DNA of 64,000 nucleotides from Sinonovacula constricta (GCA_007844125.1 CM017559.1:37562326-37626325), one strand, 5' to 3'; shown: positions 12,601 through 26,056, counted from the stretch's first letter. Program-made: numbers and translations. Notes: generated by a model not told the origin, from the sequence alone.

Positions 12601-12660
12601 CTACATGATCCTAAAAATGACCCTACAAGTGCATCTCCCACATGACCCTAAAACTGGATC
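9631..12660. repeat. Minisatellite A, left block (25-bp unit)
   Basis: About 120 tandem copies of a 25-bp unit, exemplified by 11881-11905, with the core AGATCTCTCACATGAC. The spacing of successive CATGAC motifs is 25 bp; a few units have lost a base. The first ten or so units (9631-9850) are diverged. The middle (9850-11800) is dominated by a CTTCAACTGGATCT variant. The right part (11850-12590) is a very uniform CCGACAACTAGATCT variant. A ~449-bp segment is repeated internally (copies around 10157 and 10606, marked by a rare CACATTAC variant). No coding potential is supported. Confidence 0.96.
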
Positions 12661-12690
12661 AATTCAATTCAATTCTTTTTTTTAGTAATT
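12661..12690 (-). repeat. 3' tail of LINE remnant 2: A-tract and GAATT repeats
   Basis: On the plus strand AATTCAATTCAATTC is followed by a T-run. On the element's own strand this is an A-tract ending in three GAATT repeats, a simple-repeat tail that marks the 3' end and fixes the orientation as minus. Confidence 0.8.
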
Positions 12691-13039
12691 TAAGGCCTCC
12701 GGCCCATGATACATTTACAGACTATATATAGGAGTGATGACAATTCAAATATTGGTAAGACAATTTGGTATTCAGACTAGACATGAACAAGGTAACACAA
12801 GCCACTGATTCGATTTTTTTTATCTTAAACAATAATAATAATAACCGTGTGTTAAGTAAAATGTACAACAGATGTAAAGGAAAAAGGGTGGAATCCAGTT
12901 GTATCAATACATCAATTCGAGCAAAATACGTGTACATTCATATGTCTACCCTTTTCTACTATTTAACAATGACCAGAAGATCTGAAATTTGATAGAACAT
13001 TCTTGTACTTATAGGAAATGTCCATCGTTCAACATCAAG

Positions 13040-13990
13040 TAGTCATTTATAGTAAGTTGATTTGGGTGACTCGTTAATCTTACTGTGCAGGTTTTGAATC
13101 GTACAATCTTTAAGGCTGTTTGTAAAAAGCCTGACGAAGAGCTTGACATTTGCAATTACATTTGTTATCCATGCGTAGCCAAAACCAAATTGAAATGGTT
13201 TTCTAATGTGAGACGCCCATGTCAACCTACCAGCAATGTCAATGCTTCTTGACATATATATAGCATATTTTTGGATATCTATGATGTGGCATTCGTGAAA
13301 GATTTTCCCAATACTTTATACATCTGGACATAGTTATTACAGAAATGGGTGCACGACCACATTCACTCAATGCAACGAAATTGTTAACATGTTGATTTAA
13401 ACCACACATTCTGTTACAGTAGTCAACGTGAACTCTTTCAATATCATCTGAAACCTCATAGCCCTAGACTTTTGCTGAGTAGCACGAAATTGATTGTATC
13501 ATATTATCAATTAATTTAAATGCTTCAATATGATTAAAATGGCCAAACAACTGTTGGTATTTATTGACACCAAATACTGATTGAATTGCTTGTTTTGCTA
13601 TAATGTTTCTTGTTTTTGACCAAGATATCTTGCTTGTAAGAAAGGCTCCAAGATATTTATAAAAAGGTATATTTCTATTAAGTTTCCATTAAAGGTCCAT
13701 CTTTCAGATTCCTTGATAGGGCCCCCATTTCGAAAAAAACTTTATCTTGGATTTATCCATATTGAAACACATACCAGATTCCTGACAGTAGTCTTCGATT
13801 AAGCAGATCTGATTTTGTATTGTCTTTTGGCCCCATTTTTTAACGGCTGGTATAACACTTACGCCCCAACTGGCAGGGCAAGTTCCACAAGCGAAAATTT
13901 GATTAAACAACACACGAAGATAAGGTGAACTTCCTGCTTGTTTAAACAATGATAGGAAATCCGGAAGTTTGTATACAACATTGTCACGAG
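13040..13990 (-). pseudogene. LINE 2 reverse transcriptase fragment with palm deleted, plus C-terminal domain
   Basis: The RT fingers segment ('SPYLRVLFNQIFACGTCPASWG', broken here as 'SPYLRVLFNQIF' and 'ACGTCPASWG') leads within a few residues into the thumb-side 'CLIEDYCQESGMCFNMDKSK'. The family normally has roughly 200 or more residues between these, including the catalytic YADD-type box, so the palm is missing. Downstream pieces follow: 'YKYLGAFLTSKISWSK', 'QQLFGHFNHIEAFKLIDNM', 'ALSECGRAPISV', 'RCIKYW', and 'LTWASHIRKPFQFGFGYAW' near 13200. The deletion point is near 13830-13845. Function is lost. Confidence 0.82.
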
Positions 13991-14166
13991 TTAGTGCGTC
14001 TGAAAATGCTGAAAATTAGTAATTGAATCTTTGGATGAATGTTAGCTCGTCTGCATATTTGAAAATATCAAAGCTGGTCAGGTTTGGACTAGGTTTGTTC
14101 ATCAAATGATCATGGCTTTTGAAACTTAATTTAAAATTGACAGAAAAGTGATTGCAAAAATCTTCG

Positions 14167-14880
14167 TCACCAATTAAAAAAGTTTGAAATATGTGTTAGA
14201 AGAAGTGAGGATAATAACACAAAATCAACACCATTCTTTCCTTCGTTTGAAGTACAAGACAAATATCCATCTTTGTCTCCAAAGAAACGACCATTTGTGA
14301 TATGTATATCGTGCGTACAGCACAGATCAATAAGTAAAGAACCGAATTTATTCAATTTTTTTATCTTTCCTTTTTTCTTGGTAAGTTAAATGAAGTGCTT
14401 GGGTAATAAGAATAACAATTGAATATGTGGTAAATATCGTCGTAAGGAATAAAATCATGATAATTCTTTAACACGTGCATTTAAATCTCCACAACAAATA
14501 GCACGTCATGCAGATCTGAAAGCATAGTTGTCAGTTTGTTATTTAAGATTTGGATACCGTCTTCACCGTTCGTATAAATAACTGAGCCTTCTGGTGCAAC
14601 ATAGGTAAACATGCATATTACATCTTTTGTTAGACCTGTAAGAGTCTTATCAATCTGAATAACAATACATTCAGACCAATCAGACCAATCATTATAAAGT
14701 CGTATAACATATTTTGTGTTAAAAAGCCAATCAATAAAAAAAGTAAAACCACCTGATCCGCGTTTCTGTGGGGTTTTACGTAGACAGTCAAAGTTAACAT
14801 AGCCAGGCAGAAAGTTAAAAGTACATTCGTTTTGAGTTGGCCATGTATCACATAATGCTATAGTATCAAACTGATAGTAT
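14167..14880 (-). pseudogene. LINE 2 endonuclease (APE-type) fragment
   Basis: The minus strand reads 'FDTIALCDTWP', then 'FLPGYVNFDCLRKT' and 'RGSGGFTFFIDWL', followed by 'YVAPEGSVIYTNGEDGIQIL' (about 14580-14525). The DLNAR-type motif survives only as 'ARVKELS' in another frame. After a frameshift comes 'LIDLCCTHDIHITNGRFFGD' (14335-14270). These match the endonuclease/exonuclease/phosphatase fold at the N-terminus of APE-type LINE ORF2. The N-terminal catalytic residues before 'DTIALCDTW' are absent because of 5' truncation. Confidence 0.85.
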
Positions 14881-14882
14881 CT

Positions 14883-17800
14883 CACATGATTCTACATCTA
14901 GATCCCTAATATGACTCTTCATCTAGATCTCTCACATGACTCTACATCAAGATCTCTCACATGACTCTACATCTAGATCTCTAACATGACTCAACATCTA
15001 AATCTCTCACATGACTCTACATCTAGATCCCTAACATGACTCTACATCTAGATCTCTCACATGACTCTACATCTAGATCTCTAACATGACTCAACATCTA
15101 GATCTCTCACATGACTCTACATCTAGATCCCTAACATGAATCTTCATCTAGATCTCTCACATGACTCTACATCTAGATCTCTAACATGACTCTACATCTA
15201 AATCTCTCACATGACTCAACATCTAGATCTCTCATATGATTCTACATCTAGATCTCTCACATGACTCTACATCTAGATCTCTCACATGACTCAACATCTA
15301 GATTTCTCACATGACTCAACATCTAGATCTCTCACATGACTCAACATCTAGATCTCTCACATGACTCAACATCTAGATCTCTCACATGATTCTACATCTA
15401 GATCTTTTACATGACTCTACATCTAGATCTCTCACATGACTCAACATCTAGATCACTTACATGATTCTACATCTAGATCTCTCACATGACTCAACATCTA
15501 GATCTCTCACATGACTATACAACTAGAACTCTAACATGACTCTAAATCTAGATCTCTCACATGACTCTACATCTAGATCTCTAACATGACTCAACATCTA
15601 GTTCTCTCACATGACTCTACATCTAGATCCCTAACATGAATCTTCATCTAGATCTCTCACATGACTCTACAACTAGATCTCTAACATGACTCTAAATCTA
15701 GATCTCTCACATGACTCAACATCTAGATCTCTCATATGATTCTACATCTAGATCTCTCACATGACTGTACATCTAGATCTCTCACATGACTCAACATCTA
15801 GATTTCTCACATGACTCAACATCTAGATCTCTCACATGACTCAACATCTAGATCTCTCACATGACTCAACATCTAGATCTCTCACATGATTCTACATCTA
15901 GATCTTTTACATGATTCTACATCTAGATCTCTCACATGACTCAACATCTAGATCTCTCATATGATTCTACATCTAGATCTCTCACATGACTCTACATCTA
16001 GATCTCTCACATGACTCAACATCTAGATTTCTCACATGACTCAACATCTAGATCTCTCACATGACTCAACATCTAGATCTCTCACATAACTCAACATCTA
16101 GATCTCTCACATGATTCTACATCTAGATCTTTTACATGACTCTACATCTAGATCTCTCACATGACTCTACAACTAGATCTCTAACATGATTCTACATCTA
16201 GATCTCTCACATGACTCAACATCTAGATCTCTCACATGACTCAACATCTAGATCTCTCACATGACTCTACATCTAGATCTCTCACATGACTCAACATCTA
16301 GATCTCTCACATGACTCAACATCTAGATCTCTCACATGACTCTACATCTAGATCTCTCACATGACTCAACATCTAGATCTCTCACATGACTCAACATCTA
16401 GATCTCTCACATGACTTTACAGCTAGATCTCTCACATGACTCTACATCAAGATCTCTCACATGACTCTACATCTAGATCCCTAACATGACTCAACATCTA
16501 GTTCTCTCACATGACTCTACATCTAGATCCCTAACATGAATCTTCATCTAGATCTCTCACATGATTCTACATCTAGATCTTTTACATGATTCTACATCTA
16601 GATCTCTCACATGACTCAACATCTAGATCTCTCACATGACTCTACAACTAGAACTCTAACATGACTCTAAATCTAGATCTCTCACATGACTCAACATCTA
16701 GATCTCTCATATGATTCTACATCTAGATCTCTCACATGACTCTACATCTAGATCTCTCACATGACTCAACATCTAGATTTCTCACATGACTCAACATCTA
16801 GATCTCTCACATGACTCAACATCTAGATCTCTCACATAACTCAACATCTAGATCTCTCACATGATTCTACATCTAGATCTTTTACATGACTCTACATCTA
16901 GATCTCTCACATGACTCTACAACTAGATCTCTAACATGATTCTACATCTAGATCTCTCACATGACTCAACATCTAGATCTCTCACATGACTCAACATCTA
17001 GATCTCTCACATGACTCTACATCTAGATCTCTCACATGACTCAACATCTAGATCTCTCACATGACTCAACATCTAGATCTCTCACATGACTCTACATCTA
17101 GATCTCTCACATGACTCAACATCTAGATCTCTCACATGACTCAACATCTAGATCTCTCACATGACTTTACAGCTAGATCTCTCACATGACTCTACATCAA
17201 GATCTCTCACATGACTCTACATCTAGATCCCTAACATGACTCTACATCTAGATCTCTCACATGACTCTACATCTAGATCTCTCACATGACTCAACATCTA
17301 GATCTCTCACATGACTGTACATCTAGATCTCTCACATGACTCTACATCTAGATCTCTCACATGACTCAACATCTAGATCTCTCACATGACTCTACATCTA
17401 GATCTCTAACATGACTCAACATCTAGATCTCTCACATGACTCTACATCTAGATCTCTCACATGACTCTACATCTAGATCTCTAACATGACTCTACATGTA
17501 GATCTCTCACATGACTCAACATCTAGATCTCTCACATGATTCTACATCTAGTTCTCTCACATGACTCAACATCTAGATCTCTAACATGACTCAACATCTA
17601 GATCTCTCACATGATTCTACATCTAGATCTCTCACATGACTCTACATCTAGATCTCTAACATGACTCTACATCTAGATCCCTAACATGACTCTACATCAA
17701 GATCTCTAACATGATTCTACATCTAGATCTCTAACATGATTCAACATCTAGATCCCTAACATGACTCTACATCTAGATCTCTCACATGACTCTACATCTA

Positions 17801-18475
17801 GATCTCTCACATGACTCTACATCTAGATCCCTAACATGACTCTACATGTAGATCTCTAACATGATTCTACATCTAGATCTCTAACATGACTCTACATCAA
17901 GATCTCTAACATGATTCTACATCTAGATCTCTCACATGATTCTACATCTAGATCCCTAACATGACTCAACATCTAGATCTCTCACATGACTCTACATCTA
18001 GATCTCTCAAATGACTCTACATCTAGATCTTTCACATGACTCTACATCTAGATCTCTAACATGACTCAACATCTAGATCTCTCACATGACTCTACATCTA
18101 GATCCCTAACATGACTCTACATCTAGATCTCTCACATGACTCTATATCTAGATCCCTAACATGACTCTACATCTAGATCTCTCACATGACTCTACAGCTA
18201 GATCTCTCACATGACTCTACAGCTAGATCTCTCACATGACTTTACAGCTAGATCTCTCACATGACTTTACAGCTAGATCTCTCACATGACTCTACATCTA
18301 GATCTCTCACATGACTTTACAGCTAGATCTCTCACATGACTCTACATCTAGATCTCTCACATGACTCTACAGCTAGATCTCTCACATGACTTTACAGCTA
18401 GATCTCTCACATGACTTTACATCTAGATCTCTCACATGACTTTACAGCTAGATCTCTCATATGACTCTAAAGCTT
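14883..18475. repeat. Minisatellite A, right block (25-bp unit, TCTACATCTAG variant)
   Basis: About 144 tandem 25-bp units, e.g. 16260-16284, sharing the core AGATCTCTCACATGAC with the left block but with TCTACATCT or TCAACATCT in place of the left block's variable segment. Higher-order structure is present: a 750-bp stretch (30 units) recurs, for example the rare CTCACATAACTC unit at 16081 and 16831. Near the right end (18180-18470) units change to a TTACAGCTAG variant before the array stops at about 18475. Confidence 0.96.
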
Positions 18476-18761
18476 CATCTCCCGTCTTGCAGCTTGACTC
18501 CTGCAACAAGGTCTAATATGCTCAAATAGAAGTGCCACCACTATCTCAAATTGCTAAACATTGATGTTGTCAGCAGCTGCAGGAAAACCACCACCCCTTC
18601 CCAAATGTCAAGGTAGAACAACTTTAGTACCACAAGTCAGAAGGAAGTTTATAGATTCTACATTTTAAGATTAAAATAAGTTTGTGCCATTGTTGTATTT
18701 TTTGTTACGTTTTTTGACTATGTATCCATTGTCTTACAATACCAAAAAATGTACTTGTTTA
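18476..18761. other. Short spacer between array A and the SINE
   Basis: Mixed-composition DNA of about 290 bp. No gene, RNA or repeat is recognised. Confidence 0.5.
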
Positions 18762-19015
18762 AACCGGCCGCAATAACTGAATGATAGAGTGTCGGCTTTC
18801 GGATCAGAAGGTCGCGGGTTCAAACCCCGGCCGGGTGAAACCAAAGACTTTAAAGTTGGTAGTAGTGGCTTCCCTCCTAACGCTCGGGGCTAAGGGGACA
18901 GCATTACGCCTGACTCGTCGCTGTCAGTATAAGGGACCGGTCGGGCTCAGTCCGAGCGTATCTCCTAAGTGCCCCTGTGCTATAATGATAGTTATGTCGT
19001 TGCACAGTATCGGCA
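18762..19015 (+). mobile_element. tRNA-derived SINE (mollusc-type body)
   Basis: A pol III promoter-like head is present: a weak A box around 18779-18794 (TGATAGAGTGTCGG region) and a clear B box, GGGTTCAAACCC, at 18817-18828. A GC-richer body follows with 'CTCGGGGCTAAGGGGACAG' and 'GCTGTCAGTATAAGGGACC', ending in 'GCCCCTGTGCTATAATGATA' and a tract to about 19015. This head-plus-body arrangement recalls SINEs I know from bivalve genomes. No target duplication or tail was found, so the 3' boundary is approximate. A 106-codon ORF that overlaps it is not considered real. Confidence 0.65.
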
Positions 19016-20384
19016 AACATTGCCAGCAAATCCCATGTACATGTTTAAACTTTAAAACATGTTATACTATTCACTTTATTACAGGCTATATGAACATGTA
19101 AAACATTCTGCGTGTGTGTGCACTTTCACCTATGCAGGTTGTTACACGGGTCTTTAAAACAATGTCAAATACCTGGTCTCTTCTCTTATTCTATGATATT
19201 TATTTGTGTAGATCTGTTCCCTTTACAATAGATTTACATTTCCATGGCTTGACTACTTGTCCTTTTTCTGGTCTGCAATTTGATACTCCACGTGCCTCTT
19301 CTTAATGAAGGCAAACGAAAATGTGTCCATGTACTCCCCATTAAGGCTAGCCAGAAAGAAAGCTTCGTCAGCAAACTGTAGCATGTGACCTAGAGCAAGA
19401 TGATCTGAGTTGTATGTAAATTAAATATAATTAACTGTTTTAAATCATTTAAAAAAATATCACATAGTTATAAACACAATTGTTATGCTTCTACTATTTA
19501 AATGAAAGCAGTCATGTCTCAAGAGGTAAAATCAAATTTTGTAAAAAAATCAAAATTGTTTATTACTTTATACAAAAGGGTAATAACCAGGCATTGGCAC
19601 TAAAACAATGAAATAACTGCATGAAAATGACTTACTAAATGTGGGTTCATAAACTGACTATGGTGATAGTTAAAAAATTGAACATGTTCTACAGCACATG
19701 CCCTTGGTAAATTGACAAAAAAGATGCATTTGTTGCGCCGCATGGTCTTTACATTGAATAAAACCACAGATGTGCTGATCATGAAAACGATATGGGCCGC
19801 ATTGGCATACGGTTATTGTAGTATTCAATCAATTGTAACGTGGGTATTTTGTCTTTAACTGTACGATGGTTCTAGATTGTTGTTCTCTCAGTATTTCTCA
19901 TATTGCTTCAATAAAAATTTGGTTACATCAATAAGACATTCAAATATCTGCAGTACAAATGGTGCAGCATGTATGTGAAGGTTAGTTGTTTGAACATATG
20001 TTCAAAGCAATAAATCGGATATCCGTCGTTGTCGAGCGTAAGAAAGATGATGTATTTTATTGTTTGAAACATAAAATGGACGTCCCTTGCTGCTTTGCAT
20101 AAATGCATTCGTTTGTTTTGCATTACTATAAGAACGTTAAATGACATAGCAAGCGGGCATTGTAACCCATCAGTGTCAAGCAATCGCCGAGCTGTGGCAG
20201 TGTGCAGAAAATATCAATGCCACACTGCAGTATTGCAATTTCTTACACAAACGATCAATTATATACGTGATGTATAAAGGCTTTTTTATATATGTAGTTT
20301 AAAATTGAACAAGAGGTACATGTGTGTATATTTATTTTGTTTATTATATTGAATATCAATAACTGAAAACGCTTTTAAAATTAA
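19016..20384. other. Unrecognised spacer between the SINE and array B
   Basis: AT-rich DNA with only short chance ORFs on both strands (60-86 codons). No domain or RNA gene is recognised. Confidence 0.5.
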
Positions 20385-20447
20385 AATAAAAGATAAAAAA
20401 CACACAAAAAACAACAACACAACAAAAACAACAACAACAACAAAACT
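20385..20447. repeat. A-rich (CAA)n simple repeat
   Basis: Adenine-rich low-complexity tract with repeated ACAACA and CAACAACAACAA, just upstream of array B. It could be the tail of a lost retroposon, but nothing upstream confirms this. Confidence 0.8.
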
Positions 20448-20654
20448 GATTAAAAACCAGAGATTTAAAGTAGCTTACATTGAGTGTCGATATGAATCCT
20501 ACGTGTACATAATTTAAGGTAGCTTGCATTAATTGTCGTTATGGAGAATACATGTACATAGTTACCAGTAGCTTACATTGAGTGTCCGTATAGATCCTAT
20601 GTGTACATAGTTACCAGTAACTTACACAGAGTGTCGATATGGATCCTAAGTGCA

Positions 20655-23355
20655 CATAGTTACCGGTAGCTTACATTGAGTGTCCGTATAGATCCTATGT
20701 GTACATAGTTACCAGTAACTTACACAGAGTGTCGATATGGATCCTAAGTGCACATAGTTACCGGTATCTTATATTGAGTGCCAATATGGATCGTACGTGG
20801 ACATAGTTACAGGTAGTTTACCTTGTAAGTCGATATGGATCCTACGTGTACATAGTTCCCGGTAGCTTCCATTGAGTGTTGATATGGATCCTACATGTAC
20901 ATAGTTACCGCTAGGTTACATTGAGTGTTGATATGGATCGTACATGTACATAATTACCGGAAGCTTACATTGAGTGTCAATACAGATCCAACATGTACAT
21001 AGTTACATGTAGCTTACATGTACTTTAGGTGTCGATATGGATCCTACGTGTACATACATTGAACTTACCAGTAGCTCACATTGAGTGTCGATATGGATCG
21101 TAAGTGTACTTTGTTACTGGTAGATAACATTGTGTTTCGACATGGATCCTACGTGTACATAGTTACCGGTAGCTTACAATGAGGGTCGATATGGATCGTG
21201 GGTGTACATTATTACTGGTAGCTTATTTTGAGTGTCGATATGGATCCTACATGTACATAGTTACCGGTATCTTACATTGAGTGTCGATATGGATCCTACA
21301 TGTACATAGTTACCGGTATCTTACATTGAGTGTCGATATGGATCCTACATGTACATAGTTACCGGTATCTTACATTGAGTGTCGATATGGATCCTACATG
21401 TACATAGTTACCGGTATCTTACATTGAGTGTCGATATGGATCCTACATGTACATAGTTACTGCTAGCTTACATTAAGTGTCGATATGGATCCTAGGTGCA
21501 CATGGTTACCGGTAGCTTACATTCAGTGTCTATATAGATCCCATGTGTACATAGTTAGCAGTTGCTGACACTGAGCATTGACATAGATTCTTCGTGTACA
21601 TAGTTACCGGTAGCTTCCATTATGTGTCGATATGGATACTACGTGCACATAGTTACTGGTAGCTTACATTGTGTGTCAATATTGATCCTTCAAGTATATA
21701 GTTACCAGCAGCTTACATTGAGTTTTGATATAGATCCTACTTAAAGATAGTTAACCGTATCTTATATTGAGTGTCGATATGGATCCTTCTTTTACATATT
21801 TTCCGGTAGTTTGAATTGGGGGTAGATATGGATCCGACATGTTCATAATTACCGGTAGCTTACACTGAGTGTCGATATGGATCGTACGTGTACATAGTTA
21901 CTGGTAGCTTACACTGTGTGACGATATGGATACTAGGTGTACATTCTTACCGGAAGCTTACATTTAGTGTCGATATGAATCCTACATGTACATAGTTACT
22001 GCTGGCTAAAATTGAGTGTTGATATGGGTCGTATGTGCACAAAGTTAACGGTAGCTTACATTGAGTGTCGATATCGAATCTACATGTTCATATTTATTGG
22101 TAGCTTTCATTGAGTGTCAATACAGATCCTACATGTACATAGTTACATGTAGCTTACTTTAGGTGTCGATATGGATCCTACGTGTACATACATTGAACTT
22201 ACCAGTAACTCACATTGAGTGTCGATATGAATCGTAAGTGTACTTTGTTACTGGTAGATAACATTGTGTTTCGGCATGGATCCTACGTGTACATAGTTAC
22301 CGGTAGCTTACAATAAAGGTCGATATGGATCCTGGGTGTACATTATTACTGGTAGCTTATTTTGAGTGTCGATGTGGATCCTACATGTACATAGTTACCG
22401 GTATCTTACATTGAGTGTCGATATGGATCCTGGGTGTACATTATTACCGGTATCTTACATTGAGTGTCGATATGAATCCTACATGTATATAGTTACTTTT
22501 GGCAACTTACACTGAGTGTCGATATGGATCTTACTTGTACATTGTTTCCGGTGGCTTAAATTGAGTGTCGATATGGATCCTACATGCACGTAGTTACCGG
22601 CAGCTGTCACTAAGTGTCGAAACGGATGGTAGGTGTACATAGTTACCGGTAGCTTACATTGTGTGTCGACATGGATTCTACGTGCACATTGTTACCGGCA
22701 GATGTCACTAAGTGTCGAAACGGATGGTAGGTGCACATAGTTACCGGTAGCTTACATTGTGTGTCGACATTGATCCTACGTGTACATAGTTACCGGTAGC
22801 TTACATTGAGTGTCGACATGGATTCTACATAGTTACCGATAGCTTACATTAAATGTCGATATGGATTCTAGGTGCACATGGTTACCGGTAGCTTACATTC
22901 AGTGTCTATATAGATCCCATGTGTACATAGTTAGCAGTTGCTGACACTGAGCATTGACATGGATTCTTCGTGCACATAGTTACTGGTAGCTTACATTGTG
23001 TGTCAATATTGATCCTTCAAGTACATAGTTACCAGCAGCTTACATTGAGTTTTGATATGGATCCTACTTGAAGAGAGTTAACCGTATCTTATATTGAGTG
23101 CCGATATGGATCATTCTTTTACATATTTTCCGGTAGTTTGAATTGGGGGTAGATATGGATTCTACATGTTCATAGTTACCGGTAGCTTACAGTGAGTGTC
23201 GATATGGATCGTACGTGTACATAGTTACCGGTAGCTTACACTGTGTGACGATATGGATCGTACGTGCACATAATTACATTGACTGTCGATATCGATCCTA
23301 CATGTACATAATTACTAGTAGCTTACATTGAGTGTTGACATGAATCCTACATGTA
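20655..23355. repeat. Higher-order repeat in array B, copy 1 (2,701 bp)
   Basis: Every checked landmark recurs exactly 2,701 bp downstream: for example 20760/23461, 21841/24542, 22561/25262 and 22801/25502. The left limit is where the match to copy 2 breaks, near 20655. Confidence 0.93.
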
Positions 23356-26056
23356 CATAGTTACCGGTAGCTTACATTGAGTGTCCGTATAGATCCTATG
23401 TGTACATAGTTACCAGTAACTTACACAGAGTGTCGATATGGATCCTAAGTGCACATAGTTACCGGTATCTTATATTGAGTGCCAATATGGATCGTACGTG
23501 GACATAGTTACAGGTAGTTTACCTTGTAAGTCGATATGGATCCTACGTGTACATAGTTCCCGGTAGCTTCCATTGAGTGTTGATATGGATCCTACATGTA
23601 CATAGTTACCGCTAGGTTACATTGAGTGTTGATATGGATCGTACATGTACATAATTACCGGAAGCTTACATTGAGTGTCAATACAGATCCAACATGTACA
23701 TAGTTACATGTAGCTTACATGTACTTTAGGTGTCGATATGGATCCTACGTGTACATACATTGAACTTACCAGTAGCTCACATTGAGTGTCGATATGGATC
23801 GTAAGTGTACTTTGTTACTGGTAGATAACATTGTGTTTCGACATGGATCCTACGTGTACATAGTTACCGGTAGCTTACAATGAGGGTCGATATGGATCGT
23901 GGGTGTACATTATTACTGGTAGCTTATTTTGAGTGTCGATATGGATCCTACATGTACATAGTTACCGGTATCTTACATTGAGTGTCGATATGGATCCTAC
24001 ATGTACATAGTTACCGGTATCTTACATTGAGTGTCGATATGGATCCTACATGTACATAGTTACCGGTATCTTACATTGAGTGTCGATATGGATCCTACAT
24101 GTACATAGTTACCGGTATCTTACATTGAGTGTCGATATGGATCCTACATGTACATAGTTACTGCTAGCTTACATTAAGTGTCGATATGGATCCTAGGTGC
24201 ACATGGTTACCGGTAGCTTACATTCAGTGTCTATATAGATCCCATGTGTACATAGTTAGCAGTTGCTGACACTGAGCATTGACATAGATTCTTCGTGTAC
24301 ATAGTTACCGGTAGCTTCCATTATGTGTCGATATGGATACTACGTGCACATAGTTACTGGTAGCTTACATTGTGTGTCAATATTGATCCTTCAAGTATAT
24401 AGTTACCAGCAGCTTACATTGAGTTTTGATATAGATCCTACTTAAAGATAGTTAACCGTATCTTATATTGAGTGTCGATATGGATCCTTCTTTTACATAT
24501 TTTCCGGTAGTTTGAATTGGGGGTAGATATGGATACGACATGTTCATAATTACCGGTAGCTTACACTGAGTGTCGATATGGATCGTACGTGTACATAGTT
24601 ACTGGTAGCTTACACTGTGTGACGATATGGATACTAGGTGTACATTCTTACCGGAAGCTTACATTTAGTGTCGATATGAATCCTACATGTACATAGTTAC
24701 TGCTGGCTAAAATTGAGTGTTGATATGGGTCGTATGTGCACAAAGTTAACGGTAGCTTACATTGAGTGTCGATATCGAATCTACATGTTCATATTTATTG
24801 GTAGCTTTCATTGAGTGTCAATACAGATCCTACATGTACATAGTTACATGTAGCTTACTTTAGGTGTCGATATGGATCCTACGTGTACATACATTGAACT
24901 TACCAGTAACTCACATTGAGTGTCGATATGAATCGTAAGTGTACTTTGTTACTGGTAGATAACATTGTGTTTCGGCATGGATCCTACGTGTACATAGTTA
25001 CCGGTAGCTTACAATGAAGGTCGATATGGATCCTGGGTGTACATTATTACTGGTAGCTTATTTTGAGTGTCGATGTGGATCCTACATGTACATAGTTACC
25101 GGTATCTTACATTGAGTGTCGATATGGATCCTGGGTGTACATTATTACCGGTATCTTACATTGAGTGTCGATATGAATCCTACATGTATATAGTTACTTT
25201 TGGCAACTTACACTGAGTGTCGATATGGATCTTACTTGTACATTGTTTCCGGTGGCTTAAATTGAGTGTCGATATGGATCCTACATGCACGTAGTTACCG
25301 GCAGCTGTCACTAAGTGTCGAAACGGATGGTAGGTGTACATAGTTACCGGTAGCTTACATTGTGTGTCGACATGGATTCTACGTGCACATTGTTACCGGC
25401 AGATGTCACTATGTGTCGAAACGGATGGTAGGTGCACATAGTTACCGGTAGCTTACATTGTGTGTCGACATTGATCCTACGTGTACATAGTTACCGGTAG
25501 CTTACATTGAGTGTCGACATGGATTCTACATAGTTACCGATAGCTTACATTAAATGTCGATATGGATTCTAGGTGCACATGGTTACCGGTAGCTTACATT
25601 CAGTGTCTATATAGATCCCATGTGTACATAGTTAGCAGTTGCTGACACTGAGCATTGACATGGATTCTTCGTGCACATAGTTACTGGTAGCTTACATTGT
25701 GTGTCAATATTGATCCTTCAAGTACATAGTTACCAGCAGCTTACATTGAGTTTTGATATGGATCCTACTTGAAGAGAGTTAACCGTATCTTATATTGAGT
25801 GCCGATATGGATCATTCTTTTACATATTTTCCGGTAGTTTGAATTGGGGGTAGATATGGATTCTACATGTTCATAGTTACCGGTAGCTTACAGTGAGTGT
25901 CGATATGGATCGTACGTGTACATAGTTACCGGTAGCTTACACTGTGTGACGATATGGATCGTACGTGCACATAATTACATTGACTGTCGATATCGATCCT
26001 ACATGTACATAGTTACTAGTAGCTTACATTGAGTGTTGACATGAATCCTACATGTA
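23356..26056. repeat. Higher-order repeat in array B, copy 2 (2,701 bp)
   Basis: Follows copy 1 head to tail. By eye only a handful of differences occur, such as near 24535, 25015, 25406 and 26002. Identity is therefore above 99.5% although neighbouring 49-bp units inside each copy differ from each other far more. Confidence 0.93.

Larger units (their letters stand above)
12661..14882 (-). mobile_element. LINE remnant 2: 5'-truncated non-LTR retrotransposon inserted in minisatellite A
   Basis: On the minus strand this 2.2-kb copy reads from an apurinic-type endonuclease domain (14880 down to about 14167), through a shortened reverse transcriptase (13990-13700), to a typical C-terminal region (13690-13040). 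A 3' untranslated part follows and ends in A-rich sequence plus GAATT repeats at 12661-12690. It is 5'-truncated inside the endonuclease, as is usual for target-primed reverse transcription. Array A flanks it on both sides. Stops, frameshifts and an internal deletion make it inactive. It differs in sequence from LINE remnant 1, so it is a separate family of the same broad APE-type group. Confidence 0.88.

Noticed and set aside
18781..19101. 106-codon forward ORF as a protein gene
   Set aside because: It coincides with a tRNA-derived SINE and its promoter boxes; no protein motif.
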